Position numbers and translations under genes: made by a program. A DNA stretch of 64,000 nt from Gibbula magus (lineage: Eukaryota; Mollusca; Gastropoda; Trochida; Trochidae): the NCBI GenBank assembly GCA_936450465.1, contig OW388300.1, positions 52,839,535-52,903,534 on the forward strand, in the 5' to 3' direction. A model generated the notes under the pieces. The model was not told where the DNA came from, made no database searches, and saw only the letters and a list, made by a program, of their open reading frames with translations. This document shows positions 12,608 to 24,178 of this stretch, piece after piece. Every line of letters starts with the position of its first letter. Position 1 is the first letter of the stretch.

Positions 12608-15600
12608 TCATTGTTGATGCAGAGGGGTGGTCATGCCCCGAGGATCTGGCACAGAGCCGCTCGGAGCCTCGAGGTTCACCTGCAGCTGGGAGAGCCAGCG
12701 CTTCGTGGAGTTGTCGTCTTTGAGACACGTAGCAAAGGTGCTATCCTTGAGCTGGTCGGGGAGGCACTGACGCAGGGCTTCACATGCTCTGGAAACAAAC
12801 AGTGTAATTTCAGTCCTCACGTCACTAAAGCCTCTTTCAAACTATGCTATGGATCTGAATGAATAATTCTTGTGACATTCTTTTGTTCTCTTGCTCGGTT
12901 ACTTTTCACTTTACTTTCTAAATGAAAAAGATAACCCAGGGAAAACTGTCAGAAGGGTACCGTCAGAAGCCCGGACACCACTCAAAGTTGCCCGAACTTC
13001 GGACACTTTTCACTTTGAGTGGAAACAATGACAACTGCAACAGCTAATCTGTTTGTTTCAAAATATTCTCTTTCAATTTGTTATTTCTTTTGATAAATTC
13101 TTGATAGTTGGAATGTTTTAAAACTAACTTTTGTGTGTGGTTCAAAGAAAGAAATATGCGAAGTATTTGTTTCAATGTAAATGTTATTTCCAGGGAGATA
13201 TGAAAGAGACCGCAAGTACCTTGGGTTGTCTGAGAGTCTCAGGTAGCACCGTACAACATGCTTCAGTAGACGGGCCGACGGCTCCTTCGATAGATGCAGA
13301 ACCATTTTACCCTGCAGACACATAGAAAACAAGCACCTCATTAGAATTAACCTGTTAATACCTGTCAATTAAATATATTCCGAACAAGTCATTCTTTCAC
13401 TGCTCTAAAACCTAAAGCCTGACAAACAACAAAAATTCTTACTTCCTAGTTTTAATTCACTACAGAATGCAGTTTTCACAGATAAAGTAACTGATCAGTT
13501 ACCGGAAACTGTATAAATACCTGGGTTGACATTATAACAGGTATCAGTAATGGATACGACCGCTTGAACAGGAAAATTCAAATAAGGTGAGTACAATACA
13601 TACCAATATCATTGCAACATGTGAAAATCTCTCGTATGTTTGGCAAATGTAGGCAAGACCAGTTTCATCTAAAAGTATTTTTTGTAGAATGAAGGTAGCA
13701 ACCTGAAAGTACAAAAACAAAAAAACATTAGAGGAACAATTGCATACTAGAACTAGTCCAGTCATCCTAACTCACATATAGCCAAACCTGAGAAAATTGC
13801 AAAAATAAAGCCATTGGCTCTGTAGCTTATCAAACTTTAAATAATACATTAATCAATGCTAAAAACATGTGATTTTGGAAAAATTGCAAAAATAAAGCCA
13901 TTGGCTCTGTAGCTTATCAAACTTTAAATAATACATTAATCAATGCTAAAAACATGTGATTTTGGAAAAATTGCAAAAATAAAGCCATTGGCTCTGTAGC
14001 TTATCAAACTTTAAATAATACATTAATCAATGCTAAAAACGATTGGTTTTGGAAAAGAAGTCATTTACATGTTTTCGGGATAATGCCTACGCTGCCCACA
14101 TTTGAGAAGGGACCGGATCAGGTCCAAAGGTGCAAACTTATATCCCCTAGTTGCAAGGTACCTCCCCATAAAATTTCAGCTTTAGGGATGTAGCGTAAAA
14201 TGTTTAATGCAAGTTATTGCACACATACATTACATTATTACCACTAGATAATTCTTGTCCTCCATCCTTTTTATTAGTCCTAGACTTTCTTGCTATTTCA
14301 ATGACTCAATAAAATTGACCTTGGACCAATCACTTGGCAGATACTTGATAAACGACATTACATTAATGCCCAGCTAATGTGTATACTCACTGTTTTAGAC
14401 AATTCACTTCCGGATTCCATTATTCGTAAACAGAGGGGAATGATTTCAGTATTAAGAAGAAAGTTGATGACCTCCTGCTCATCAGTCTGAAAAATGATAC
14501 ATTATTATTACAGAATTATAAGTTCTTCAAATGCATAGACAAACATAAGGAAAGAGGGATAGCTGCCATTTATGCAATTCAAAACTTGAATTTGAGCAAT
14601 ATACATGTACAATATAGGACATGTACATCTCTGAAACGTGTGGAAACATGTTTCAAATATATTTCAATGAATCACCACGATAACAGATGATAATCTTGAT
14701 CACTCTTGATTCATTAAGATAGCAATAATTTGATGCACCAAAACAAATCTTTGCCTATATATTATGTGAACAAAATAGAGCCTTTGGCTCTGTAGCTCAT
14801 AAGGCTTTAGTTGTCGGAGGGTTAACAAATCTATGATTTACAATTCACATTGGCCAACTGAGTTTACAGATTTAAAAACTCGGGACACCACGCCATACCA
14901 TAAACCAATTTGGTCTTTCAGGCCAGATGAGCTAAAAAGGACACATAAGAAAACAACTTACTTTGACTAAGGCACCGATAACACCAAGACTTGTGAGGCG
15001 GAGATACTCAAAGGGTCTGGTTTTGCTTACAGTGTGGAGGAATGGATACAAGAACAATGGAATATGAGCTGAAACAGAGACATCCGACAGTCACTCATCT
15101 AAAGAATGGATACGAGAACAATGGAATATGAGCTGAGATAAAGATATTTCTACTGACATTGTCATGTTTAGCTTGCCATCAACACCATTACATTCAAATT
15201 AATTTTATTATTATTATTTACTACATGATTATATTTGTTCCTCAAACTCTACACCTGTTTTCAATTGTTACAAATCACAAATATAGAAAGGTTACACAAT
15301 CAGTACGGTAGCACTTGGCTTGTTAATAATCATAGCAGATTGAAAGTTTCTGAGAATCGAACAGAACTATTCAAAACAAACTACTTAGCCACACAAAATT
15401 ATTAAATATATATTAATTGTATTAAATATAAGTTATTTATTACTTAAACCAAAGGTTGTTGTTTTTTTAATCACTATTACTGACATAAACATGGCAGTTA
15501 TTAATTCAGAGATAGATATAGATTGAGAGAGAGCATTATCCATAGTTACCCTGCAGAAAAGCTGATCTTGTTTCTGGATGTGAAGCAACACACTGCAGCA

Positions 15601-18600
15601 GGGCGAGAGCATTGCACACTCTGTTGGACTGGTGGGCCTGTACAATGGTTGACAGTCAATAAACAGGATGATAGTATACATGGCTCACATACCCCGCCAT
15701 GGACTATACCCTCCATTTGAGCATTAAAGCTGTTTAGCATTAAGTTTGAATACAGACTCAAGAGTAATAATTTTATCAAAAGTAACTTTTTGGAACTCAT
15801 CTTTTGAACTCTCAAAAGTATCAACTGAAGTAACATATTACATAATTTCATCTATCTTGGTGTAATAGTTTCCGTGAAAGCTGTTAAGCACTAAATTTGA
15901 ATATGTCTCAAAATAATTTTCTTTGAACTCAGCTTTTGAACTCTTTCAAAACTATCAACTGAAATTTAATATTGGGCCCCTCAGGCCACCTGAGCAAATA
16001 ATCCAAAAGGCATATCAACAAATGATGACTGTTCCCCATATCAAGTTTCATTGAGCCTGGCCTTGCAGCTTTAAGTTCTGGTCTGGCAACAAAAGCTGAC
16101 AGACTGACAGAAACTCTAGACTCTCACCAACTTCATTCTGTCTGTTACCGAGTATCATCAGGGATCGACACTCGCACTAGTCCGCTGGCCCGAGGCTAGT
16201 GAAAATTCAGAAGGGCTAGTGAAATTTGTTTGTATCACTACAGATTAACATATGTCACTAGCCCTAAGAGCACTTCGGGCTAGTAAAGTTTTTCAGCGAG
16301 CGTCTCCCCCTGATCATCCTTCAACTTTTATCGCAGATTAATTTCAGGCAACAAATGAAAATGGGAGGATAAAATCTCTACATATGAGATGGTATTGTCA
16401 CAATCATAGATCAAAAACACAATATTGACAAATTCTTATCTGAAATAGACATAGAACCTTAATCAATGAAGAAACTCACTGTGAGGTTTGGTGGATTAAT
16501 GGCTGGATATATGTTAACAATTTCTTGAAGTAGAGCTGCAATGGTACCGAAGGAATGCCACAGCATTGGTGCCAGATCTGGTACTACTTCTCTCTTCTTG
16601 CTGAAATGGTGACAAGACTCATACATTTGTTTGATATATCACGTCCCAGGATTTCTCAGGGCTGTTTGTGTAATTACATCAGTCAACTGTACACAGGAGA
16701 CAAGATGAAGCTGATCAATACAAGAATCAAGAAACATTCACATTCTCTCCCCACAGATTTGTCTTATGTCATTTCTTTCAACATAACCACTGTTACAAGC
16801 TGGGTTCTGTCTTGGTTAGAAATAGAGAAATCTGAAAGGTTGCAATCAAATTTAGTTGTGCAAAAAATTTGTTTGATAAACTGAACATTCGTTCTGTTCC
16901 TGTAACTGTGAGAAGACTGGGTTCCATCATCTGCGCAACTCATACACATTCTTACAACATTGAAATCAATTGGAGATCTAAATCAATTGTTGATTGGATA
17001 GGAAAAGGTATGGTATCCGAGGTTTTGCTTGAAACGAGCAACATGGGCAACTTGTACCAGGGGTAATGGAAGAAATTACTTTAGTAAACTGTGGGTAGAG
17101 AATGGAAGGCTACTTCAACAGACAAGCCTAGAACTCAATCATATTTTTGTTAAAACCCACCGTACTCAGTGGTTAGCCCTTACGCTCCAGTCATCCAGGA
17201 AGGACTTTCATCACTCCTCCCTCCCTCCCTCCCTCCCTCCCCCTCCCTCCTCCACCTAACCCTAACTATACTGGTTAGTTCTTGACTCAAGGAATGAGTA
17301 TATACACATCTATGAGGAAAGCTGCACTGGGGAATACAAAGGGTCACACTGAGGTCAGCTTTCACTAGGCAATTCAAGAATAGATAGGATAGATACCAGG
17401 ACCAAATGAACAAACTTTGATCCCAAAGGTGCAAGGTGCAAGGTGCAAGGTGCAAGGTAGAAAATTTGAGCTTTGGGGGTGAGGAGTCGAAAATGTTAAA
17501 AGTTTACAGATGACGTCCACGGGATGACAAATAAATGCCGGTTGGCTGCTCATGTCATAAGCTTATCTGGCCTAAAGGCCTAATTGAAATAGATGCATTG
17601 GCTCTTTTACTCATTAGGTAATGCATTACTTATTAATTTATTATAGATTAGATTAAAGAATATCATACCAAATATTCAATAAGGCATTTCAATTTTGGAT
17701 GTTTGGTCATGTTTTAATATCCAAAGGGCTCTTAAACTGAAAATCCAATTTACTAAGCAATGAGGGATTGCTTGACATAAGGTTTGATGAATTGTCTTAT
17801 AAACTTGTTAGAATGTTACCTTAATTCAAGGAGAGCGTTTTCACGAGTGTCTGGGCTGGTGAGTTCATTGATCCACTGGTAAATGCGTTCCCGGTCCACC
17901 TGGGGTAGCACTGTCGGTTGTTGTGGGGTCAGGAGGCGTGGCTGCAATCAAATCATTACTATAGTCTCACATGGATCAAGTGAGTAGAATCATTGTTCAA
18001 CATATACATGTACAACTCATAAACAACATATTCCCTCTTCCTGTTTAGGTCGAAGAAACTTTAAGTAAATGTAACATCAATGGGTACCGATGTGGTTCCA
18101 GATATTTGTACAGTTGGATGAAAATGGCACAATGCAAAATGTATATTTTGTAGACATGTCATGATCTGGGTAATATGATATCCTCATAGAGCAGCTGTTT
18201 CTATGGTTATAAAACTATAACCATTGGCTATATAGCCTTTGGTACGATTAATAAATGTACCACTTTAACCCAAGGTAAAACAAAATTACCACTATTAGTT
18301 AGACAAGCAGGCCTTGACAGGTCTAACTGGTAATTTAGATTGTACCAATTGCCAGGAGAGATTCATTCATTTTGATGCAGTTAAAGAGTGTTTAAAGGAA
18401 GGCTCACATATTGTAATTAAGGCACAAGCATACATATCCTTGATTTCAAAACACAAACAAATAACATGTTTGAAATAAAAAAAGTTGTTACAAATTGCAT
18501 CCCGAAGGGTGACCTACATCAAAGCTAATGAGCCACCACATTGTACTCGCACACACAGATCATTATTACCTACAACAGCATTCACATCAGGCTTCACATT

Positions 18601-19618
18601 TTTCATACAATGCCCTAGGGCAAAATATAACTTTGTCATGGTGACATGACATTATAAACAATGCTATGACATCAAGCTTTGTCTATGATGTTCTAAATGT
18701 GGCGACGGCGGTTCGATAGTCCAAGGTTTAAAGTGGATTTATCGTGTTTTCATTAATTTCACGACTTCGGTAACAAACAGATTATCATGTTTGTGTCTAT
18801 GTCATACTATCTTTACGACACTCGTGCCTGAATATCGGGATGTCCCTCGCTCTCGCTCAGGAAATACATATTCAGACACTCGTGTTGTAAACATAGTATG
18901 ATATAGACACAAATATAATGTCCTCTATTGATGTACTATGCAGCTCTGAACATAAGTGGTGTCAAGTGGCCTAGCCTAAAATTTTACCTCTATAATAAAA
19001 ATCATGTCTTTATCTCTTTTCTTTTTACTTATATTAAAAAGAGAAAACCATATTGAGGAGAAATATGCGATCACATTTACCTATATATATTTTATATAAT
19101 TAAAAAAATGATCAACCTTGTCACATCCCTTTACTCTTTTGCGACATTAGGGGTTTGATCGTTGACATCATATGCTTTCTAGTCGCCAGTTTCCAACAAT
19201 ACATGCCCCTGTCTTGCTAAAATTGTTTCAAAGGTTAGTCGTATGATCATAAAGTAAACAAAATATTAAATATTTTTTATTAACATAAATCTTTTTACAT
19301 TCTTACAAATCCACCTACCAAGTCTACGAACGGCTCTAAATTTACTGCGAAATCACTTGTTCCAAATAGGTACTGTACCACCTTCATACATTGGGGTATA
19401 AAAAAAACCTTTATGAAGTACAATTTATATACTAATACATTCATTGAACAAATCCATCAAAGTTTATTGTTCTATGACATTGTGTTTTAAATGTATTCAA
19501 ATGACAGGTAGGCTACACCTTGAAGAGTCTAAGCAAATGTATCAGCAGGCAGGTTCTACGATGAAACGCATAAAATCATAAATGTGATTACCTGAGGCTG
19601 TTGACCAAGGGTATTCAT
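12608..19618 (-). CDS. CNOT9: CCR4-NOT transcription complex subunit 9 (RCD1/CAF40), 9 coding exons
   Basis: Coding exons in transcript order: 19618-19592, 17941-17820, 16600-16480, 15637-15550, 15068-14962, 14486-14391, 13702-13604, 13311-13220 and 12788-12608 (stop included). They total 933 nt, 310 residues, all GT-AG with consistent phases; human CNOT9 has 299 residues. Recognised blocks include [80 protein letters not shown] and [15 protein letters not shown], covering the whole armadillo-like RCD1 domain. CNOT9 docks on CNOT1 and binds tryptophan-containing silencing proteins such as GW182 in mRNA deadenylation and repression. The first exon encodes only nine residues (MNTLGQQPQ). The N-terminus is poorly conserved in the family, so the start is the least certain part. 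The exon 15068-14962 has a duplicated acceptor edge (see findings). Confidence 0.94.
13790..14050. repeat. Three tandem copies of an 87-bp unit in a CNOT9 intron
   Basis: The phrase GCCATTGGCTCTGTAGCTTA recurs at 13810, 13897 and 13984, exactly 87 bp apart, with near-identical sequence between. The last copy diverges at its 3' edge (ACGATTGG instead of ACATGTGA). The word GGCTCTGTAGCT also occurs in either orientation at many other places in the window and belongs to a dispersed repeat. Confidence 0.85.
15040..15136 (-). repeat. Duplicated acceptor edge of a CNOT9 exon
   Basis: A 33-bp block (15040-15072) that spans the 5' edge of exon 15068-14962 and its AG acceptor is repeated at 15104-15136 with one mismatch. 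The upstream copy also carries an AG at the same relative position. Use of that copy would run into a stop within the insert, so the inner acceptor is the likely one. Confidence 0.8.
15727..15965. repeat. Diverged direct duplication in a CNOT9 intron
   Basis: Segments starting AAGCTGTTTAGCATTAA (about 15727) and AAGCTGTTAAGCACTAA (about 15877) align for roughly 100 bases, including TTTTGAACTC and ATCAACTGAA. It looks like an old tandem duplication. Confidence 0.6.
16159..16312. mobile_element. 154-bp MITE, copy 1, in a CNOT9 intron
   Basis: Begins CAGGGATCGACACTCGC and ends GCGAGCGTCTCCCCCTG, giving partly matching inverted ends. It is flanked by ATCAT at 16154-16158 and 16313-16317. A second copy of the same length lies at 26744-26897. 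No coding capacity. Confidence 0.75.
17205..17255. repeat. TCCC microsatellite
   Basis: A run of CTCCCTCCCTCC units in a CNOT9 intron. A short 7-bp repeat (GGTGCAA) follows at about 17430-17457. Confidence 0.85.
17425..17610 (-). repeat. Dispersed repeat family A, reverse orientation
   Basis: In reverse complement this reads GCCTTTAGGCCAGATAAGC...ATGAC...CGTCATC, the same head as copies at about 20.99, 30.48 and 39.64 kb (CTCAT..AGCCTGAAAGGCC..ATGGGCTTATGGCAT). The family is recognised by comparison inside this window. No open frame is seen in any copy. Confidence 0.5.
18788..18919. repeat. Inverted repeat (hairpin) in a CNOT9 intron
   Basis: Arms at about 18788-18836 and 18868-18919 share TTTGTGTCTAT.TCATACTAT and CGAGTG.CTGAATAT, with a 30-base loop rich in CTCGCTC. 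It looks like a fold-back MITE; no clear target duplication was found. Confidence 0.6.
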
Positions 19619-20665
19619 GTTTGAAATTTCAAAAGATATGTAATATACTTTGATACTTCAATATACTTGTGGCAAGTTTTCTTATTTTGGATCGTCTTTC
19701 CCTGTACCGGAAGTTTGCACTAGTCCGCAGAAACGCTCAGCGGTGTTCGAACGAATAGCCTAAGGTCAGAAACATGCTGGAGTGTATCAGTTATTATCAT
19801 ACATGTTCATTTATTTATCATATTGCAACGCAACAATCCGAAATAATGTATCTGTTAAAACTGTTTGACGATTGATGTTTTTTACTCATTGATATCAAAG
19901 CTACTGCCTTTAAACATTCTTGTTCCCGCCTCTAGAAATCACAAAAACCCTTCCGTACGACATCGGTGGCGTTTGATTAACAAACACGATGCTCGAGTCA
20001 ACTCATGCGCTTTGGCGTTTCCAACCAAAGGTATCGAACACGACTTGAATGTCGACTCGGGGCATCAAAATTCTCCTCATTTGTACTTCAATTAATACAT
20101 CTGGCGTTATAAATCGAGATGTTCTCCGAAAATCGGGGAGTAAACCCGACTTTAGAGTCGAGTTGGCCGTTCCCGGCGTTTGATTTGACATTCGAGTCCG
20201 CAAATCAAACGCAGCCGTCTGCGCAGTGCTTGATTGGAAGTCAAGCGTACGGCATCAAATATACAAAGCGCTGACTTGATTGTGGTTGTTCACCTCTGGG
20301 TTACGTCAAAATTATTGATGCAAATAAGTATATACATTAAAGATATGTGTATTGATTTTGATCGTGTATGTAAGGTGAACGAAACAACGCTTTTACACTT
20401 GACTTCATTACACCTGCCGTGAAGTTGGTGGAATAAGTATTTTTTTTAAATGGCGTGTGTTGTTCGTTTTAATAATTGAGCTTATAAGCTATTCTTGTCG
20501 TGCAATTGACATATCAGCTTTAAAATGAGCTAGATATCATGTTGCTCTCTTAATTTATAGCTTGACTAGAGTAAGTATTCCAAAGAAAATGCCTCTCGAA
20601 AATCTAGTCTCAAAATCACAGAAGTTCAAATAGTTTTGTAAATGTCCAAATTGTGTCCCAACTAT

Positions 20666-20800
20666 CAATCTCATTCAAATCATATCTTTGATTCGTTCCT
20701 AAGGCTAGATGTATTTGGGTAGTCACTTGGATGAGTGACAACTTAAATTTTTAAAACTGAACCTTGCGAACGAATCAAATATATGATTTTAATGAGATTG
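20666..20800. mobile_element. 135-bp palindromic MITE with 9-bp target duplication
   Basis: Terminal inverted repeats of about 33 bp (CAATCTCATTCAAATCATAT / ATATGATTTTAATGAGATTG). They are flanked by the perfect 9-bp direct repeat CCCAACTAT at 20657-20665 and 20801-20809. A 9-bp duplication is typical of Mutator-like elements, but the class is not certain. Confidence 0.75.
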
Positions 20801-20989
20801 CCCAACTATCAACTTTTATATCATAATATTCCGAAATAGAAATCTTCAACTGGTTATGCGAACGAGATTGCATTAAATAACTATGACATAACTTTTTTTT
20901 AATAGAGTTATTTACGTGTCTCTTTGAACACGAAGACGAAAAGCTCAGTTTTAGCAAGTAATCAACATTCTTTGAACTCTCATTTTTAG

Positions 20990-21345
20990 CTCATCTAGCC
21001 TGAAAGGCGCGATGGGCTTATGTTATGGCATGGCGTCCGTCCATTCGTCCGTAAACTTTTCATGTTTTCGACTTCTTAAGAACCACTGGCTCTAGAACTT
21101 ATACTTTCAGTTTGGACTCATTGGCGAAGGGAGATTATATACATTGTAGATTTGGTGACCCTGTGACCCCAAATAAGGGTCCCACAGGCCATGGATCTTC
21201 TTCCATAGAACGAAAAGGTTTAGAAAACTTCTTCCCACGGCATAAGCGATATCTGCCTCCGAAATGGTTCTATTTGTATGGCCACTGTCAAGAGAGGATG
21301 TCAAATGTTGTGTACAGACTCCTCGGCGAATGGAGATTATAAGGC
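20990..21345 (+). repeat. Dispersed repeat family A
   Basis: Starts TTTTAGCTCATCTAGCCTGA, continues with GATGGGCTTATG..GGCATGGCGTCCGTCC, then GTAGATTTGGTGACCCTGTG. The same blocks recur at about 30.5, 32.2/34.7, 39.6, 49.05 and 54.2 kb. Non-coding. Confidence 0.7.
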
Positions 21346-21820
21346 CTAAAAAAATAAAAAAAATAATATTTTCTGGTCTTTACAGGCTGACAAAAAGATG
21401 CGATGACGCGTGTTTTTTTAATATTTATTTACGACATTTATTTTTGGAATGAAGAGATTATAACAAACAAAATTTATAGATTTATATAAATAAAGCACAA
21501 ACCATCTTAAATATGTGTTACTATTTCAAATAGTCAATAATGTCATCCCTACAATCCATCTCAACAGAAACGAGTGACATTTTTTATGTCCAATGTTTTC
21601 TAAGTCTAAAAAGTTAGAGTTATCTGCCCCGTACTAGACCTAGAAAAAAGACCCGAGGCGTGGGTTTGAAACCGACGCGGGCGGAAACCAGAAACAAATT
21701 CTTTTTTGGGGGCCTAATTTGTAGATTTGGTGACCCAGTGGCCCTAAATAAAGACCTCATCACCTAGAAACCTGTTATTAACTTCTACAGTAACTAGGTT
21801 GTAGACGCTCGTAGCAGTGG

Positions 21821-21930
21821 ATTATGTTTTATTCAATAACTTAAATTAAAAACACTGTCTGCCTTAATTATAGACTCTTATCATGACTGCATATCCGAAT
21901 TAACTATAGTTAGTATAATTAAAAGTTTCA
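21821..21930 (+). repeat. Direct repeat, left copy (about 110 bp)
   Basis: From GTGGATTATGTTTTATTCAA to AATTAAAAGTTTCA. It is nearly identical to 24066-24178, including CTTAAATTAAAAACACTGTC and CTTATCATGACTGCATATCC. The two copies bracket about 2.1 kb that holds a palindromic MITE and a LINE remnant. Confidence 0.75.
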
Positions 21931-22649
21931 ACCACTACATTCTGATATTGTTCGTCTCTGAGCCCCTAATTAGGAATTTAAATATAGAAGCGTAATAAAA
22001 TAATCAGATAAACAAGTGATGATGCTTTTATATATATTACAACACTTAATTGCTCAACTCAACTTAACATGATGCCAAAAATAAATTTAAAACAAACCAG
22101 TGTTATTTAAAAAATTTAAAAAATAATCTAAATTAGTATCGACCTTTTTTCGAATACATTGTTTAAACGTAAGAATGAAAGAGTTAAGTTACCTTTCCTG
22201 CATGACGATTAGTGTACTTCTTGTACTGTCCATGATGAAGCGATTGTGTGAACTGATTCATTCTTAAACCACCTAGTCTTTATATGTAATGAAATGAATG
22301 AGTGCTCAATATTTCTGCTTAAAACGTGCTCATCATGCATGGTCGTAGTTCAAGCACGACGCATATGCTGCTGCACCACTCGTACGTTGTTTACACCCCG
22401 TGCACCTCGGATAGATTCAGAACATCAGCGCTCACATTGCCGATGATGTCGTCAATTGAAAATGAACAATGTCATTATGTTACATGTTGTGTTCGAGAGA
22501 ATGTTTCCCAAATTGTTGACAGTTCATTAAGAATATAATAATTTTGAGACATTGTTTTCATGGCCCCGGCATTTGACTGCTCTTATGATGATACGGAACA
22601 ATACACTATCGGGAGATAAAATGAACGATTTTGAGATGGTTGGGCGAGG

Positions 22650-22809
22650 CACAGGAAATTAAGGATACCCAATGTCTTACTATAAACAATGTATATAAGA
22701 GTATCCACACCCCTCTATACCAATAGTCTATAGAGGGGTGTGGATACTCTTATAGGCTATACACTGTTTATAGTAAGACATTGGGTAGGCATATCCTCAA
22801 TTTCCTGTG
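22650..22809. mobile_element. 160-bp near-perfect palindromic MITE (hAT-like)
   Basis: Ends CACAGGAAATT and AATTTCCTGTG. The arms stay complementary almost to the centre, where CACACCCCTCTATA faces TATAGAGGGGTGTG. Flanks GGGCGAGG (22642-22649) and GTGCGAGG (22810-22817) match at 7 of 8 positions, as an 8-bp hAT-type target duplication would. Confidence 0.7.
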
Positions 22810-23129
22810 GTGCGAGGCGCTTCTACCAATGATACACTGCTACGCGTCCTCTCGCTAGAACATGGTGACAATGTGAATATCGTTAATGCATGCCCCTCAG
22901 AGATATATTGTAACTTTCTCAACATGAAGTGAATGACAAGAGATTATGTAATTATTTACCACAACCATTCACATATTCATACATGCATACATATCAAAGC
23001 AATATGGAAAAAATATACCAACCATTGACTCAAAGCAAGTATAAAATATACCCATGGTGAGACTCATGCAGTAAAACAATGACATGTTTTTCTTCTTGGA
23101 AATATTTAAAACAAAACCCAAACCCATAA

Positions 23130-23900
23130 GAATCATTTGATTAGTTTCTGACGCCTTGCGTGATAGGATACTAGATTATTCAATTAGTAGGGATGAGATA
23201 TTAGACAGCATGGAATTCTTAAAACCCAATAAATCACCAGATATTTTTTTATATAATACGAGAACTTATTAACAATTCGGCAGATATTATAGCCCCATAT
23301 CTAGAATTATTATCTAGAAAATGTCTTCATATCGTCTACCAAAGAAATGTTACAATATGATGATGTTATATGATAAGAATGGTCACAAAATTGGGTTACT
23401 TCTGTAAGAACTTTCTTATTCACAAAAGGTTTTGGTTTTGTGTGGATAGACCAGTATGTTGATCAAACGATGACTTTATTTGCTAAGTAACGAGGACATA
23501 AAAGATATTTATTTACAAGAATGGACTGAAAACATACCCCTTTCTTGTGTAAGTGTCTGCAGTATAGGATGTTTAGTGAACTCTAGAATCAGAAATTTAT
23601 CTTTCATGTATAAATGTAAAATAGTTTAGGATAGCGTTAAGTAGATGAAGATGTTCATCACATGATTTATATATCGAAAGTGGAAAAATCAAATCAGTCC
23701 AAAGAGAAAATCGAATATGCAGACTTTGTAATAATAATCAAATAGAAGATGAATATCATTTCGTTTTAATTTGCCCTATTTATAATTTACTAAGGAAGTT
23801 GTATATTAAAAACTATTACTATGTCCACCGAACCTTTATATTAAGTAACACACAAAACTGCAGTTATTAAACATGTTTACCATGCTATGGTATTCAGAAC
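23130..23900 (+). pseudogene. LINE reverse transcriptase remnant with internal deletion
   Basis: At about 23161 the + strand encodes DRILDYSISRDEILDSMEFL followed by KPNKSPD, the start of a LINE reverse transcriptase domain. A frameshift follows, then RELINNSADIIAPYLELLS. At about 23704-23830 it encodes ENRICRLCNNNQIEDEYHFV followed by LIC, the C-terminal zinc-knuckle-like block. The polymerase palm is largely missing between them. Confidence 0.65.
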
Positions 23901-24065
23901 AGAATATATTTATATAAATAATATAAGTTTTAATGTTATAACGTAACTTTATGCTAAATACAATGAATTCACGGCTTTAAATTCGATATTGTCACAGCTA
24001 AACACAGAGCGGCGTACGCCGGTCACATGGTCGCTATCTTCGCCGTTTGTAGGAATCAAACATAG

Positions 24066-24178
24066 CAGTGGATTATTTTTATTCAATTACTTAAATTAAA
24101 AACACTGTCTATCTTAATTATGGAGGTCTTATCATGACTGCATATCCGAGTTACCTATAGTATAATTAAAAGTTTCAT
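24066..24178 (+). repeat. Direct repeat, right copy (about 110 bp)
   Basis: Partner of 21821-21930, with a few substitutions and short indels. It begins GCAGTGGATTATTTTTATTC. Confidence 0.75.

Noticed and set aside
19865..20095. 76-residue frame between CNOT9 and ATG9
   Set aside because: No family similarity, no splice context, composition like surrounding non-coding DNA.
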